64,000 nucleotides of DNA from Pseudomonas putida (GCF_028682475.1 NZ_JANHLE010000005.1:170363-234362), one strand, 5' to 3'. Shown: positions 12,859 through 26,202, numbered from the stretch's first letter. Notes: a model not told the origin generated them from the sequence alone. Translations and numbers: made by a program.

Positions 12859-14541
12859 TTATGCAGCGGCTTTCTTGGTAGCCTTTTCGATGCTGTTGGT
12901 GATGTACCACTGCTGTGCGATCGACAGGCAGTTGTTCACAACCCAGTACAGCACCAGACCAGCCGGGAACCACAGGAAGAAGAAGGTGAAGATGATCGGC
13001 ATCAGCTTCATCACCTTGGCCTGCATCGGATCCGGCGGCGTCGGGTTCAGACGCTGCTGGATGAACATGGTCGCGCCCATGATGATCGGCAGGATGAAGA
13101 ACGGATCCTTGATCGACAGGTCGGTGATCCAGAACATCCACGGCGCCTGACGCATCTCGACGCTTTCCAGCAACACCCAGTACAGCGAGAGGAAGACCGG
13201 CATCTGCACCAGGATCGGCAAGCAGCCGCCCAGTGGGTTGATCTTCTCTTTCTTGTACAGCTCCATCATGGCCTGCGACATTTTCTGCCGGTCATCGCCA
13301 TGCTGTTCTTTCAGCGCAGCCAGTTTCGGCGCCACGGCACGCATACGCGCCATCGACTTGTAGCTGGCGGCGGACAGCGGGAAGAACAGCAGCTTGATCA
13401 GCATGGTCAGGACGATGATCGACCAGCCCCAGTTGCCGAGCAGGCTGTGGATATGTTGCAGCAGCCAGAAGATTGGCTGAGCGATGAACCACAGAATGCC
13501 GTAGTCGACGGTCAGTTCCAGGCCTGGGGACAACTCTTTGAGCTTGTCCTGGACCTTGGGACCGGCGTACAGCATGGTGCTGGTTTCGCCTTTGGCGCCA
13601 GCGGCCACGTTCAGCGCCGGGCCAGTGAAACCGATGATGTAGTTGCCTTGGCTGTCCTTGCGGGTCTGGACAATGTTGTTGTCAGACTTGTTTGGAATCC
13701 AGGCAGTTACAAAGTAGTGCTGCAGCCAGGCTACCCAGCCGCCAGTAACATTTTCTTTCAGATTTCCCTTGTCGATGTCTTTCATCGACACCTTTTTGTA
13801 GGGTTCCGAACTTGTCCACAGGGCAGCACCCAGATAGGTCGCAGTACCGGTCGCGGTGCTCGAGGACGGATCCGAGCTGGCGTCGCGCTTCAATTGCGCA
13901 AACAGGTTACCGGACCAAGGCTGAGCGCTCTGGTTGTCGATCAGGTAGGTAACGGTCAGGTCGTACTCACCGCGCTTGAAGCTGAAGCGCTTGATGTAGT
14001 TGACGCCGTTGTCGCTGAACTTCAGGTCGACAACCAGTTGGTCCTGACCATCAGCCAGTTGATAACTTTTCTGATCGGCGGCGTACAGCGGACGACCGCT
14101 CGGGCGTGCATCCGGACCATTGGTGCCGGTCAGGCCGCTTTGCGCCAGATAAGTACGCTCGCCACCGTTGTCGAACAACTGGAACGGAATGTCCGGATGA
14201 TCCTGACGGCGCGGATACTTGGGCAGCATCAGCTGGGCGATGTCACCACCGTTTGGATCGATAGCCAGGTCGAGGACGTCAGTTTTGACCCGAATCAGGT
14301 CTTTGCTGACGGCAACCGGAGCCAGTTCGGCTGGGCTGGATTCAGCGTTGGCGCTTGGCACATCGGCGCTGGCGCCAGTGTTGCCGGCCTGCGCGGTGTC
14401 CGGCAAGGCCGGGGCAGCGTTGCTGGCAGCAGTATTCTGAGTCGGCAAGGCAGCTTGGCCGTAGTCCTGGTTCCAGTTAAGGACCATGACATAGGACACG
14501 ATTGCCAGGGCGACGATCAGGATCGTGCGTTTAATATCCAT
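12859..14541 (-). CDS. yidC: membrane protein insertase YidC
   Basis: Inserts and folds inner-membrane proteins, alone or with SecYEG; F0 subunits are classic clients. The 560-residue product has an N-terminal membrane helix (MDIKRTILIVALAIVSYVMV), a large periplasmic domain (about 50-350), then five conserved membrane segments including PLGGCLPILVQMPVFLSLYW. The C-terminus is Lys/Ala-rich (KATKKAAA). It lies 2 bases after yidD. Confidence 0.98.
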   Translation of the reverse strand: MDIKRTILIVALAIVSYVMVLNWNQDYGQAALPTQNTAASNAAPALPDTAQAGNTGASADVPSANAESSPAELAPVAVSKDLIRVKTDVLDLAIDPNGGDIAQLMLPKYPRRQDHPDIPFQLFDNGGERTYLAQSGLTGTNGPDARPSGRPLYAADQKSYQLADGQDQLVVDLKFSDNGVNYIKRFSFKRGEYDLTVTYLIDNQSAQPWSGNLFAQLKRDASSDPSSSTATGTATYLGAALWTSSEPYKKVSMKDIDKGNLKENVTGGWVAWLQHYFVTAWIPNKSDNNIVQTRKDSQGNYIIGFTGPALNVAAGAKGETSTMLYAGPKVQDKLKELSPGLELTVDYGILWFIAQPIFWLLQHIHSLLGNWGWSIIVLTMLIKLLFFPLSAASYKSMARMRAVAPKLAALKEQHGDDRQKMSQAMMELYKKEKINPLGGCLPILVQMPVFLSLYWVLLESVEMRQAPWMFWITDLSIKDPFFILPIIMGATMFIQQRLNPTPPDPMQAKVMKLMPIIFTFFFLWFPAGLVLYWVVNNCLSIAQQWYITNSIEKATKKAAA

Positions 14542-14543
14542 GA

Positions 14544-14789
14544 TTACTCGGCTATCGAAGAAGAACGGGAAGAGGGAGCTGGCGGAACCGGGTCAAAACC
14601 GCCGGCATTCCACGGGTGACAACGCCCCAGGCGACGAACGGTTAGCCACCCGCCACGTAAAAGACCATGGTTTTCGATGGCTTCTAACGCGTAACAGGAG
14701 CAACTGGGGTAGAAACGACAGTGATTGGCCATCAGAGGACTAATGGCGTAACGGTAAAACTGGATCGGAACGAGTGCCAGTTTACGCAT
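14544..14789 (-). CDS. yidD: membrane protein insertion efficiency factor YidD
   Basis: Small membrane-associated protein that supports YidC-dependent insertion. The 81-residue product ([20 protein letters not shown]) has the three-cysteine signature [11 protein letters not shown] near the middle and a proline-rich tail. Two adjacent ATG codons (14792 and 14789) overlap the rnpA stop, so translation is probably coupled. I list the second because it gives the common N-terminus. Confidence 0.94.
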   Translation of the reverse strand: MRKLALVPIQFYRYAISPLMANHCRFYPSCSCYALEAIENHGLLRGGWLTVRRLGRCHPWNAGGFDPVPPAPSSRSSSIAE

Positions 14790-15189
14790 CATTTTTACTG
14801 TCTACCCCCACAGAGTCGGTGTTCACCACTGGAGCGGGCCGACTGCGTGCGAGGCGCTTCCAGAGCTTGCCAAAATGTTGGTGCAATTCTGGGTTTTCAA
14901 TCTCGCCCAACCCTTTGCGCGCGACGATCACGATATCCCAACCTGCAAGCAAGTGCTGGTTCAGGCGAAACGAATCGCGCATCAGGCGTTTCAGGCGATT
15001 ACGTTGAACGGAGAGCTTGACGCTCTTTTTCCCGATCACAAGCCCCAGGCGGGGGTGATCCAGACCGTTCTCGCGGGCAAGGAGCAGCAGGTTTTTCCCT
15101 GGGACCTTGCCGGTTGGGGAGTCGAAGACCGCTTTGAATTGTCGGGGGATAAGCAGACGCTTTTCCCGACTGAAGTCCTGACTCACCAC
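14782..15189 (-). CDS. rnpA: ribonuclease P protein component
   Basis: Protein subunit of RNase P, which matures the 5' end of tRNA. The signature RNR motif is in [17 protein letters not shown], with [12 protein letters not shown] just before it. I use the GTG at 15189 ([13 protein letters not shown], 135 residues), 13 bases after the rpmH stop; a second GTG lies at 15186. A longer in-frame ATG at 15282 would overlap most of rpmH and is unlikely. Confidence 0.93.
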   Translation of the reverse strand: MVSQDFSREKRLLIPRQFKAVFDSPTGKVPGKNLLLLARENGLDHPRLGLVIGKKSVKLSVQRNRLKRLMRDSFRLNQHLLAGWDIVIVARKGLGEIENPELHQHFGKLWKRLARSRPAPVVNTDSVGVDSKNDA

Positions 15190-15202
15190 CTGTGCCGAAA
15201 AA

Positions 15203-15337
15203 TCAAACTGCCAGGCGCTTACGGCCTTTGGCACGGCGACGCGACAGAACGGCACGACCGTTCTTGGTGGCCATACGGGCACGGAAACCGTGAGTGCGAG
15301 CGCGCTTGATGGTGCTTGGTTGGAAAGTACGTTTCAT
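15203..15337 (-). CDS. rpmH: 50S ribosomal protein L34
   Basis: Small basic protein of the large ribosomal subunit. The 44-residue product starts [20 protein letters not shown], ends KGRKRLAV, and matches L34 along its length. It is the first gene of the rpmH-rnpA-yidD-yidC operon, transcribed away from dnaA, with a strong promoter about 60-90 bases upstream. Confidence 0.98.
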
Positions 15338-15397
15338 GGCGTGTTACCTGGTTCGTCGACTACGGGCCGGAATGGCCCCCGTTTTAAGAGACCGGCG

Positions 15398-15426
15398 ATT
15401 CTAGAGAAAGCGCAGCCATAGGTCAA
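15398..15426 (-). promoter_or_regulatory. predicted sigma-70 promoter of rpmH
   Basis: On the minus strand TTGACC, a 17-base spacer and TAGAAT precede rpmH. Both hexamers differ from consensus by one base or so, fitting a highly expressed ribosomal operon. The leader contains a short GC-rich inverted repeat (GGGCC / GGCCC) near 15365-15380 that might form a hairpin. Confidence 0.72.
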
Positions 15427-15507
15427 TTTCCAACCAGCTTTTCCTTATAGACGGGAAATCACCCGTTCCAGGTAGTGGGCTTCACGGAGGAGAACCCTCA
15501 CACGCTT

Positions 15508-15851
15508 AAACATAAAAAAAGAGAGAGGAATTATTTAAAGCTTTTCTGTAAAACTTATAAAGCTTAAGCAGCCATTATCTGTGGATAAAACGCTACAGGC
15601 CTTTATTTCCGTCGTGTACAGAGAAAAGAAACCTTGTCGAGAAGAGGTGCTCTGGCTGTGCCGAAGCCTCGGAAAAGCTGTGGATCAAATCGATGGTTAT
15701 CCACAGGGCGGTTATCCACCGATTTCAACCCCCAGTTGTGCAAAGACCTCAGGTGCGGTTATCCACAGAGCTTATTCACAGCGCCGAAAGGTCATTTTGG
15801 TCACTAAGCTGCTGATTTATCGCCATCCTCGACGCACCTGCATGTGGATAA
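15508..15851. other. oriC: chromosomal replication origin oriC (rpmH-dnaA region)
   Basis: The 581-base gap between rpmH and dnaA is the expected Pseudomonas oriC. An AT-rich tract with TTTAAAGCTTTTC (15531-15545) and TTATAAAGCTTAAG comes first. DnaA boxes follow: TGTGGATAA 15580, TGTGGATCA 15679, TTATCCACA 15697, TTATCCACC 15712, TTATCCACA 15759, TTATTCACA 15772 and TGTGGATAA 15843. Orientation changes from minus to plus within the cluster. The location beside dnaA is the conserved one in the genus. Confidence 0.93.
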
Positions 15852-15873
15852 CTGCGCTGCTGCTCGGTACAAT
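15845..15873 (+). promoter_or_regulatory. predicted dnaA promoter overlapping a DnaA box
   Basis: TACAAT at 15868-15873 is a good -10 box. With a 17-base spacer the -35 hexamer is TGGATA at 15845-15850, inside the perfect DnaA box at 15843-15851. DnaA bound there would compete with RNA polymerase, the expected arrangement for autorepression. Predicted from sequence only. Confidence 0.55.
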
Positions 15874-15918
15874 GGGGGCTTGTTTTTGCCTCACCGGCTT
15901 TCAACTCAGGGGATATCC

Positions 15919-17433
15919 GTGTCAGTGGAACTTTGGCAGCAGTGCGTGGAGCTTCTGCGCGATGAACTGCCTGCCCAGCAATTCAACACCTGGATCCGTC
16001 CGCTACAGGTCGAAGCCGAAGGCGACGAGTTGCGCGTCTACGCGCCCAACCGTTTCGTTCTCGATTGGGTCAATGAAAAGTACCTGAGCCGCCTGCTCGA
16101 GCTGCTGGGTGAGCATGGCAACGGCATTGCGCCTGCCCTTTCCTTATTAATAGGCAGCAGACGCAGTTCCGCGCCTCGTGCCGCCCCTAATGCACCATTG
16201 GCTGCCGCTGTCGCCGCATCCCAGGCGCAGGCTGCACAAACGGCTGTGGTCAATGAACCAGTTGCCGCACCTGTTGCTGCTCCGGCTGCGGCTGAAGTCG
16301 AGCAAGCGCCTTCGCGTGACAGCTTCGATTCGATGGGCGAATCCGCTTCGGCACCGGCGCCAAGTAGCCGCACCGAACAACGTACCGTGCAGGTTGAAGG
16401 TGCGCTCAAGCACACCAGCTATCTGAACCGTACCTTTACCTTCGAGAACTTCGTCGAGGGTAAGTCCAACCAGTTGGCTCGCGCAGCCGCCTGGCAAGTC
16501 GCCGACAATCCCAAGCATGGCTACAACCCGTTGTTCCTTTACGGCGGTGTAGGTCTGGGTAAAACGCACTTGATGCACGCTGTGGGTAACCACCTGCTCA
16601 AGAAGAACCCGAATGCCAAGGTGGTCTACCTGCATTCCGAGCGTTTCGTCGCCGACATGGTCAAGGCCCTGCAGCTCAATGCCATCAACGAGTTCAAGCG
16701 TTTCTACCGTTCGGTGGATGCACTGCTCATCGATGACATTCAGTTCTTCGCTCGTAAAGAGCGTTCCCAGGAAGAGTTTTTTCATACCTTCAACGCCTTG
16801 CTCGAAGGCGGTCAGCAGGTCATCCTGACCAGTGACCGTTACCCGAAAGAGATTGAAGGCCTGGAAGAGCGTCTGAAATCGCGCTTCGGCTGGGGCCTGA
16901 CCGTAGCGGTCGAGCCACCGGAACTGGAAACCCGCGTCGCGATCCTGATGAAGAAGGCTGACCAGGCCAAGGTCGACTTGCCGCATGACGCTGCCTTCTT
17001 TATTGCCCAGCGCATTCGCTCCAACGTCCGTGAACTGGAAGGTGCGCTCAAGCGCGTCATCGCCCACTCGCACTTCATGGGACGCGACATCACCATCGAG
17101 CTGATTCGTGAATCGCTCAAGGATCTTCTGGCACTGCAGGACAAACTGGTGAGTGTGGATAACATCCAGCGCACCGTGGCCGAGTACTACAAGATCAAGA
17201 TCTCCGATCTGCTGTCCAAGCGGCGCTCCCGTTCGGTGGCCCGCCCGCGTCAGGTAGCCATGGCTCTGTCCAAGGAACTGACCAACCACAGCTTGCCGGA
17301 AATCGGTGATGTCTTCGGCGGCCGCGATCACACCACCGTGTTGCACGCGTGCCGCAAGATCAACGAACTCAAGGAATCCGACGCGGATATCCGCGAGGAC
17401 TACAAGAACCTGCTGCGGACCCTGACGACGTGA
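15919..17433 (+). CDS. dnaA: chromosomal replication initiator DnaA
   Basis: AAA+ initiator that opens oriC and also acts as a transcription factor. The start is the GTG at 15919 ([20 protein letters not shown], 504 residues), preceded by AGGGGAT. Domain I is residues 1-80 and domain II is an Ala/Pro/Gln-rich linker (about 85-165). Domain III has Walker [10 protein letters not shown] and Walker B LLIDDIQF. Domain IV ends with the DNA-binding helix region around [17 protein letters not shown] perfect DnaA-box 9-mer also lies inside the gene at 17154. Confidence 0.98.
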   Translation: MSVELWQQCVELLRDELPAQQFNTWIRPLQVEAEGDELRVYAPNRFVLDWVNEKYLSRLLELLGEHGNGIAPALSLLIGSRRSSAPRAAPNAPLAAAVAASQAQAAQTAVVNEPVAAPVAAPAAAEVEQAPSRDSFDSMGESASAPAPSSRTEQRTVQVEGALKHTSYLNRTFTFENFVEGKSNQLARAAAWQVADNPKHGYNPLFLYGGVGLGKTHLMHAVGNHLLKKNPNAKVVYLHSERFVADMVKALQLNAINEFKRFYRSVDALLIDDIQFFARKERSQEEFFHTFNALLEGGQQVILTSDRYPKEIEGLEERLKSRFGWGLTVAVEPPELETRVAILMKKADQAKVDLPHDAAFFIAQRIRSNVRELEGALKRVIAHSHFMGRDITIELIRESLKDLLALQDKLVSVDNIQRTVAEYYKIKISDLLSKRRSRSVARPRQVAMALSKELTNHSLPEIGDVFGGRDHTTVLHACRKINELKESDADIREDYKNLLRTLTT

Positions 17434-17472
17434 TTGACGTCAGCGCAGCTTATTAAGGCAAGGGACTAGACC

Positions 17473-18576
17473 ATGCACTTCACCATTCAACGCGAAGCCC
17501 TGTTGAAACCCCTGCAACTGGTCGCAGGCGTCGTCGAGCGCCGCCAGACCTTGCCGGTACTGTCCAACGTACTGCTGGTTGTTCAGGGTCAACAGCTTTC
17601 ACTGACCGGTACTGACCTGGAAGTGGAACTGGTTGGCCGTGTTCAACTGGAAGAGCCTGCCGAGCCAGGCGAGATCACCGTACCCGCGCGCAAGCTCATG
17701 GATATCTGCAAGAGCCTGCCAAACGATGCGCTGATCGACATCAAGCTCGACGAACAGAAGATCGTGGTCAAGGCCGGGCGCAGCCGTTTCACCCTGTCGA
17801 CCCTGCCAGCCAACGACTTCCCGACTGTCGAAGAAGGCCCGGGTTCGCTGACCTGCAACCTTGAGCAAAGCCGTCTGCGCCGCTTGATCGAGCGCACCAG
17901 CTTCGCCATGGCGCAACAGGATGTGCGTTACTACCTCAACGGCATGCTGCTTGAAGTGTCCACTGACACCCTGCGCGCTGTCGCCACCGACGGTCACCGC
18001 TTGGCCATGTGCTCCATGCGTGCCGACATCGGTCAGGCTGACCGTCACCAGGTCATCGTGCCGCGCAAAGGTATCCTTGAACTGGCGCGTCTGCTCACCG
18101 AGCCGGAGGGCATGGTCAGCATCGTCCTGGGACAGCATCACATCCGCGCTACTACCGGCGAGTTCACCTTCACCTCGAAGCTGGTCGATGGCAAGTTCCC
18201 TGACTACGAGCGTGTACTGCCCAAGGGCGGTGACAAGCTGGTATTGGGTGATCGCCAGGCGCTGCGTGAAGCGTTCAGCCGTACCGCCATTCTGTCGAAC
18301 GAGAAGTACCGCGGCATCCGTCTGCAGCTGGCCAGCGGTCAGTTGAAGATCCAGGCCAACAACCCTGAGCAGGAAGAAGCGGAAGAAGAAATCAGCGTTG
18401 ACTACAACGGTAGCGCGCTGGAAATCGGCTTCAACGTCAGCTACCTGCTGGATGTGCTGGGCGTCATGACCACTGAGCAAGTTCGCCTGATTCTGTCGGA
18501 TTCCAACAGCAGTGCGCTGCTGCAGGAAGCTGACAACGACGACTCCGCTTACGTTGTCATGCCGATGCGTCTGTAG
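17473..18576 (+). CDS. dnaN: DNA polymerase III beta sliding clamp
   Basis: Dimeric ring clamp that tethers replicative polymerases to DNA. The 367-residue product starts MHFTIQREALLKPLQLVAGV and ends YVVMPMRL, the conserved C-terminal hydrophobic-pocket region. Three-fold internal domain repetition is expected from the family. It begins 39 bases after dnaA, and recF follows after only 7 bases. Confidence 0.98.
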   Translation: MHFTIQREALLKPLQLVAGVVERRQTLPVLSNVLLVVQGQQLSLTGTDLEVELVGRVQLEEPAEPGEITVPARKLMDICKSLPNDALIDIKLDEQKIVVKAGRSRFTLSTLPANDFPTVEEGPGSLTCNLEQSRLRRLIERTSFAMAQQDVRYYLNGMLLEVSTDTLRAVATDGHRLAMCSMRADIGQADRHQVIVPRKGILELARLLTEPEGMVSIVLGQHHIRATTGEFTFTSKLVDGKFPDYERVLPKGGDKLVLGDRQALREAFSRTAILSNEKYRGIRLQLASGQLKIQANNPEQEEAEEEISVDYNGSALEIGFNVSYLLDVLGVMTTEQVRLILSDSNSSALLQEADNDDSAYVVMPMRL

Positions 18577-18583
18577 TTTCTAG

Positions 18584-22109
<3,526 letters not shown>

Positions 22110-22139
22110 CCAGGTGTAGATTCACCGGCATGCTGTATC

Positions 22140-22165
22140 AAAAAGCCCGCTCTCGCGGGCTTTTT
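22140..22165. terminator. bidirectional terminator between gyrB and the DUF2950 gene
   Basis: An 11-base stem (AAAAAGCCCGC / GCGGGCTTTTT) with loop TCTC is flanked by A-run and T-run, so it can end transcripts from both sides. It serves the convergent gyrB and DUF2950 genes. Confidence 0.9.
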
Positions 22166-22188
22166 GTTTGCGCTGATTTCCACTTGGT

Positions 22189-23079
22189 TCAGCGCGCATC
22201 CTCCTCGTCCTTTACTTCACGCCAACTGCTGTCGGGGTCGAAGCGCGTAATCGCAGCAGCGCGTTTGGTGCTGTCGCGGCCCAGGTCTTTCTCGAACAAT
22301 TCGCCGTCGTGGCTGATCATGAAGCTCATCACGCCAGTGTCCCCATATTCCGTCGGCCAGGCGATCACGGCAAAACCGCGGGTCATGCGATCGCCGATCT
22401 TGTAGTCATAGGCGCCGCCCGGCGCCGAAGGGCCTTGGGCAGTGAGGATGCGATAGTGATAGCCGTGCCAGTCGTCACCCTTCGCGGCATCACCGAACAG
22501 CGGTCCGAGCGGACTTTCTTCGACACCCTCCTCTTCCGGCCAGTACAGGCCGTCGAACTGCCCGTCGCTGCTGATGAATTTCTGCGCGTATTCGAGGACG
22601 CCATCGTCATTGCGATCAACCTCGGCGTAATCCATCTGCGCGTCGTGATAGGCGCGCACTGATTGAATTGTCGCCAGCTCGTTGCGCCCGATGCGGCGCA
22701 GGCGGATTTCCGCGGCGCCGGCTTTGGTGTCGAATGCCCAACCGCCAGCACTGTGTCTGATGGGAATTGGAAATACCCAGGGCGTGTCGCCGACGACCAG
22801 ATGCGCACGCTCCGGGCTGTCGGGCTGAATCTGATGTTTTTCCTTGTAGAGGGCGAGAAAGGCGTCGACATCCTTACGGTCGACGTTCTTGGTCGGGATG
22901 TAACTCTTCCAGTCGTTGCCGAGCAAGTTGGCCAACTTTTGGCTATCGGCTTTCTCGCTACCAAGCGCCTGCACTAGCGCGTCGCCGGCGGCCTCCGCGT
23001 TGGGGAAATGTGTCTGGGCGTAGCTGCTGGATGTCCAGAGCAGGAGCAGAACCAGCGCAATTCGACTTGCAGCATTCAT
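22189..23079 (-). CDS. secreted DUF2950 family protein
   Basis: Periplasmic or exported protein of unknown function. The 296-residue product has a signal peptide (ALVLLLLWTSSSYAQ), and I recognise the DUF2950 pattern, including RAHLVVGDTPWVFPIPI and DWHGYHYRILTAQGPSAPGG. I use the ATG at 23079 because GAGGAG lies 7 bases upstream, right after the DUF3300 stop at 23094. A gene for a DUF3300 lipoprotein precedes it with a 14-base gap; the two families often travel together, so a joint envelope role is inferred. Confidence 0.85.
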   Translation of the reverse strand: MNAASRIALVLLLLWTSSSYAQTHFPNAEAAGDALVQALGSEKADSQKLANLLGNDWKSYIPTKNVDRKDVDAFLALYKEKHQIQPDSPERAHLVVGDTPWVFPIPIRHSAGGWAFDTKAGAAEIRLRRIGRNELATIQSVRAYHDAQMDYAEVDRNDDGVLEYAQKFISSDGQFDGLYWPEEEGVEESPLGPLFGDAAKGDDWHGYHYRILTAQGPSAPGGAYDYKIGDRMTRGFAVIAWPTEYGDTGVMSFMISHDGELFEKDLGRDSTKRAAAITRFDPDSSWREVKDEEDAR

Positions 23080-23093
23080 GACTGACTCTCCTC

Positions 23094-24641
23094 TCAACGG
23101 CGGCGGCCGCCGCCACCACCGTTGGATTGCATCCGTACGGGTCGTTGCACCTGGTGGCCCGCAGACGCTGCGGCGGGGCGGCTGGCGCTGCGTTGGCTGA
23201 CCTGGCCACGATTGCTCGCGACGCGTGTCTGCGAAGGGTTGCGCACACCGGCCAAGGCATTGTTGCGCGGCGCCTGGGCGCTAGCATGTTGCTGGCGGGC
23301 TTGCTGGCGCACTTGCTGGTTGCGCGCCGGCTGCTGTTGCTGGCGTTTCTGCACGGGCGCCTGCGCACGTTGGCGGACCTGACCGTCATTCTTCAGTTGG
23401 CGGTCGGCAACCTGGGCGCGCTCGCGGGCGCTGCCGGACTGGTTGATGCCACGTTGTTCCAGGCTTTGTTTGGCGCGCTCGCGGTCGGCAGTCTGCGCAC
23501 GTTGGCGGGCTTCAAGGTTACTGGTTGCCGGTGCTTCGATGCCACGTTTTTCAAGGCTTTGACGGGCGCGCGCGCGGTCTTCGACACGGGCCGGCGTGTC
23601 ACCGCGGTAGGCTGTGCGCTGTGCGCTGCCGGGTAGGCGCCGGTCGAACTGGGCTCGGCTGGCCTGATCGCGGTACGGGACGCCGTCGCGATACGCCGGA
23701 TTATGGCGCCAGTTGTTCTGGTTGGCATCGAGCCTGCGGTTGACGTTGTTGATGTTGTTGTAGCGATTCACATCGATATCGACGTCATGATCATCCCAGT
23801 CGCAATCCCCCCACAGCGAATTGACGATCGCTACGCCAGCACCGAAAGCCAAGCCGGTCGCCAATGCCGTACCGATGGTATACGCCGGTGATGGCGGATA
23901 ATACGCCGGTGGGTAGGACTGAGAGGGCCAACTGCCGTACACCACATTGGGGTTGTAGCTAGGGACGTATACCACCTGCGGGTTGGTCGGCTGGATCACG
24001 ATGGTTTGTGCCGGCGCGGCAGCTTGCACCACAGTGGTCGTGCCGCTTGCGGGGGCGCTTGCCGGTTGCACTACGACGGTCTGTTGCTCGTTGGATTCCA
24101 GGTGGCCAGCGGCCTTGGCCTTGGCGCGCAGGCGCTGCACCGCGTTCATCACCGCATCGGGCTGGGCGAGAAAGGCATCGCCGACGCGCTGCACCCAGAC
24201 CGGGTCCTGGCCAAGGGTGTCCAGCACCTGCGGAAACGCGACCAACGATTGCACGCTGGGGTCCCAGGGTTGGTCGGCGACCTGCTTGACGGCAGCATCA
24301 CCGCTGAGCTTCGGATGCGCCTTGGACCAGGCAACCGCGTCGGCGACATTGCCTGGATAGGTGGTGGCCATCAGCACCTGAGCCAGCAAAGCGTCCGGAT
24401 ACAACGCCAACGGTGCCAGCATTTGATCAAGCTGTTCGGTGCTGAACACCGCTTCGCTTGGCGCCGCTGGAGCGGCCGGAGCAGGCGGAGCAGGCGGAGC
24501 AACCGGTTCGGATGGCGCAGCTGGCGTGACGGTTGCGGGCGCCGTGGCCGTTGCCTTGGGGGGCTCATCCTTATCAGAACAGCCAGAGAGCGCGAGCATG
24601 GCGATGGTGAGCAGGATCGCCCTGTGAAGGCAGGCAGACAT
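23094..24641 (-). CDS. DUF3300 lipoprotein
   Basis: Predicted lipoprotein of 515 residues. The signal peptide ends at lipobox LALSGC, followed by a Pro/Ala-rich spacer and the DUF3300 domain. The stretch FSTEQLDQMLAPLALYPDAL marks the domain start (about residues 85-250). A Gly/Tyr/Pro region with VYVPSYNPNVVYGSWP follows. The C-terminal third is very basic, with repeated RAKQSLEKRGI-like segments and a GGGGRRR tail. The start at 24641 has CAGGAGC upstream. Function unknown; RNA or polyanion contact by the basic tail is speculation. Confidence 0.82.
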   Translation of the reverse strand: MSACLHRAILLTIAMLALSGCSDKDEPPKATATAPATVTPAAPSEPVAPPAPPAPAAPAAPSEAVFSTEQLDQMLAPLALYPDALLAQVLMATTYPGNVADAVAWSKAHPKLSGDAAVKQVADQPWDPSVQSLVAFPQVLDTLGQDPVWVQRVGDAFLAQPDAVMNAVQRLRAKAKAAGHLESNEQQTVVVQPASAPASGTTTVVQAAAPAQTIVIQPTNPQVVYVPSYNPNVVYGSWPSQSYPPAYYPPSPAYTIGTALATGLAFGAGVAIVNSLWGDCDWDDHDVDIDVNRYNNINNVNRRLDANQNNWRHNPAYRDGVPYRDQASRAQFDRRLPGSAQRTAYRGDTPARVEDRARARQSLEKRGIEAPATSNLEARQRAQTADRERAKQSLEQRGINQSGSARERAQVADRQLKNDGQVRQRAQAPVQKRQQQQPARNQQVRQQARQQHASAQAPRNNALAGVRNPSQTRVASNRGQVSQRSASRPAAASAGHQVQRPVRMQSNGGGGGRRR

Positions 24642-24838
24642 GACGATGCTCCTGTGGCAGAAAAGACAGAGCGGAACGTCAGGCGCCCTCGCACCCAACC
24701 GGTTACCGACTCGGCAATCGACGCATGGAAAGCTCTCCGCAGCGGGTGAGCAGTTTCAGCGTAGAAGAAAAAATGCTCTGCCGGATGATCACGATCAAAT
24801 CAAACCGTTTGTTCATCCTCGGTCCATGCCCTGCGGGA

Positions 24839-26155
24839 TCAAAGCCCAAGTTCACGCAAGCGGCGGTAGAGGGTCCGCTCGCTCAAGCCCAGGTGCTGGG
24901 CCAAAGCACTGCGTGAACCCTTGAAGTTCTGCAGGGCCTGGGCCAGTTCTCCGAGCTCGTCTTTGTTACGCCGTCGTACGTCTACTTGCGCGTCCTTTGT
25001 CCCGTTGCGTAACTCGGCCGGAAGATGCTCGGCACGGATGACGCCGTCGTCGGCGAACAATCGCGCCCGCTCAAGGATATTGCGTAGCTCGCGGATGTTG
25101 CCGGGAAAACTGTGTAGCCCGAGTATTTTCAGCACTTCGCTGTCGACCTGAGGCGCCGACTTACCCGCCATGCGTTGCAACAGGCTGTCGATCAGCAGTG
25201 GCAAATCATCGACCCGCTCGCGCAGGGACGGTAAGCGAATGGGAAAGCCACTGATGCGGTAATAGAGGTCTTCACGAAAGGTGCCTGCTGCGACCATTTC
25301 CTTGAGCGGTTTGTGGGTAGCCGAGATGAGGCGGAAATCTGAATGGACAGTACGCAGGCTGCCGACCGGGCGAAAACTGCCCGACTCGATCAGGCGCAGC
25401 AGTTTGACCTGCATGGCCAGTGGTACTTCGCCGATCTCATCGAGGAACAAGGTGCCTCCATGAGCCGCTTCGGCAAGGCCGATCTTGCGTTGCAGTGCAC
25501 CGGTGAAAGCGCCCTTCTCGTAACCGAACAGCTCGCTTTCAAACAACGACTCGGTCAGGCCGGTACAGTCGACCACGACAAGCGGGCCGTTGGCGCGCGG
25601 GCTGCCAAGGTGTAACGCGCGGGTAAAGAGTTCTTTACCGGTGCCGGACTCGCCCTGCAGCAGCACCGGAATCTGTGCTGGCGCCGCCCGCTGCAAGCTC
25701 GATAACGCATCCTTGAAGGCTGCCGAGCGCCCCACCAGACCTTGTTGCTGAGGCTGGGCAGACGCTACCGCAATGCTGGTCAGGCGCTCGACAAAGGCCA
25801 CCACCTCCCCTTGCTGATTCAGGATCGGGCGCAGTTCAACGTCTACGTGTTCAGGGCCACGGGGTGTGTGATGAACATGCAGTACCCGTTCGGGCGCGCG
25901 GCTGTCCCGGGCCTTGCGCATCGGGCACAGCTCGCCGGCCTGATCGCAGGGCACCGCATAGTGATGGGAAACCCTGTGACATTTGCTGCCGATGGGCGGT
26001 TGGCCTTGCACACCGAACTGACGCTGGTAGGCAGCGTTGGCGGCGAGAATGTTGTAGTCGGTATCCAGCACGATGGTCGGTTGCGCATCGTGTTCGAGGT
26101 ATGACACCAGCGCCTGCACGGCCGGATCGGGAATATTTGGCGAAGAATAAGACAT
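24839..26155 (-). CDS. fisR: sigma-54-dependent persulfide-responsive regulator, FisR type
   Basis: Enhancer-binding protein of 438 residues. The order is an N-terminal PAS-like sensor (about 15-130), an AAA+ domain with Walker A GESGTGKE and the sigma-54 contact loop GAFTGA, and a C-terminal Fis-type helix ([18 protein letters not shown]). The sensor has Cys59, Cys70 and Cys77. The spacing of 11 and 7 equals that of the three redox cysteines recalled for Cupriavidus FisR (53/64/71), which senses persulfide. It is divergent from the dioxygenase-sqr-tauE operon. I use the ATG at 26155, [11 protein letters not shown]. Confidence 0.85.
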   Translation of the reverse strand: MSYSSPNIPDPAVQALVSYLEHDAQPTIVLDTDYNILAANAAYQRQFGVQGQPPIGSKCHRVSHHYAVPCDQAGELCPMRKARDSRAPERVLHVHHTPRGPEHVDVELRPILNQQGEVVAFVERLTSIAVASAQPQQQGLVGRSAAFKDALSSLQRAAPAQIPVLLQGESGTGKELFTRALHLGSPRANGPLVVVDCTGLTESLFESELFGYEKGAFTGALQRKIGLAEAAHGGTLFLDEIGEVPLAMQVKLLRLIESGSFRPVGSLRTVHSDFRLISATHKPLKEMVAAGTFREDLYYRISGFPIRLPSLRERVDDLPLLIDSLLQRMAGKSAPQVDSEVLKILGLHSFPGNIRELRNILERARLFADDGVIRAEHLPAELRNGTKDAQVDVRRRNKDELGELAQALQNFKGSRSALAQHLGLSERTLYRRLRELGL

Positions 26156-26202
26156 AAGGCACCAGGAGAAGCACCCGAGCAGCTTAACTGAAGGCGAGAG
26201 GC

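Noticed and set aside
15844..15918. Upstream in-frame start for dnaA that would add 25 residues
   Set aside because: The added residues do not belong to DnaA, and the GTG at 15919 has AGGGGAT at good distance.
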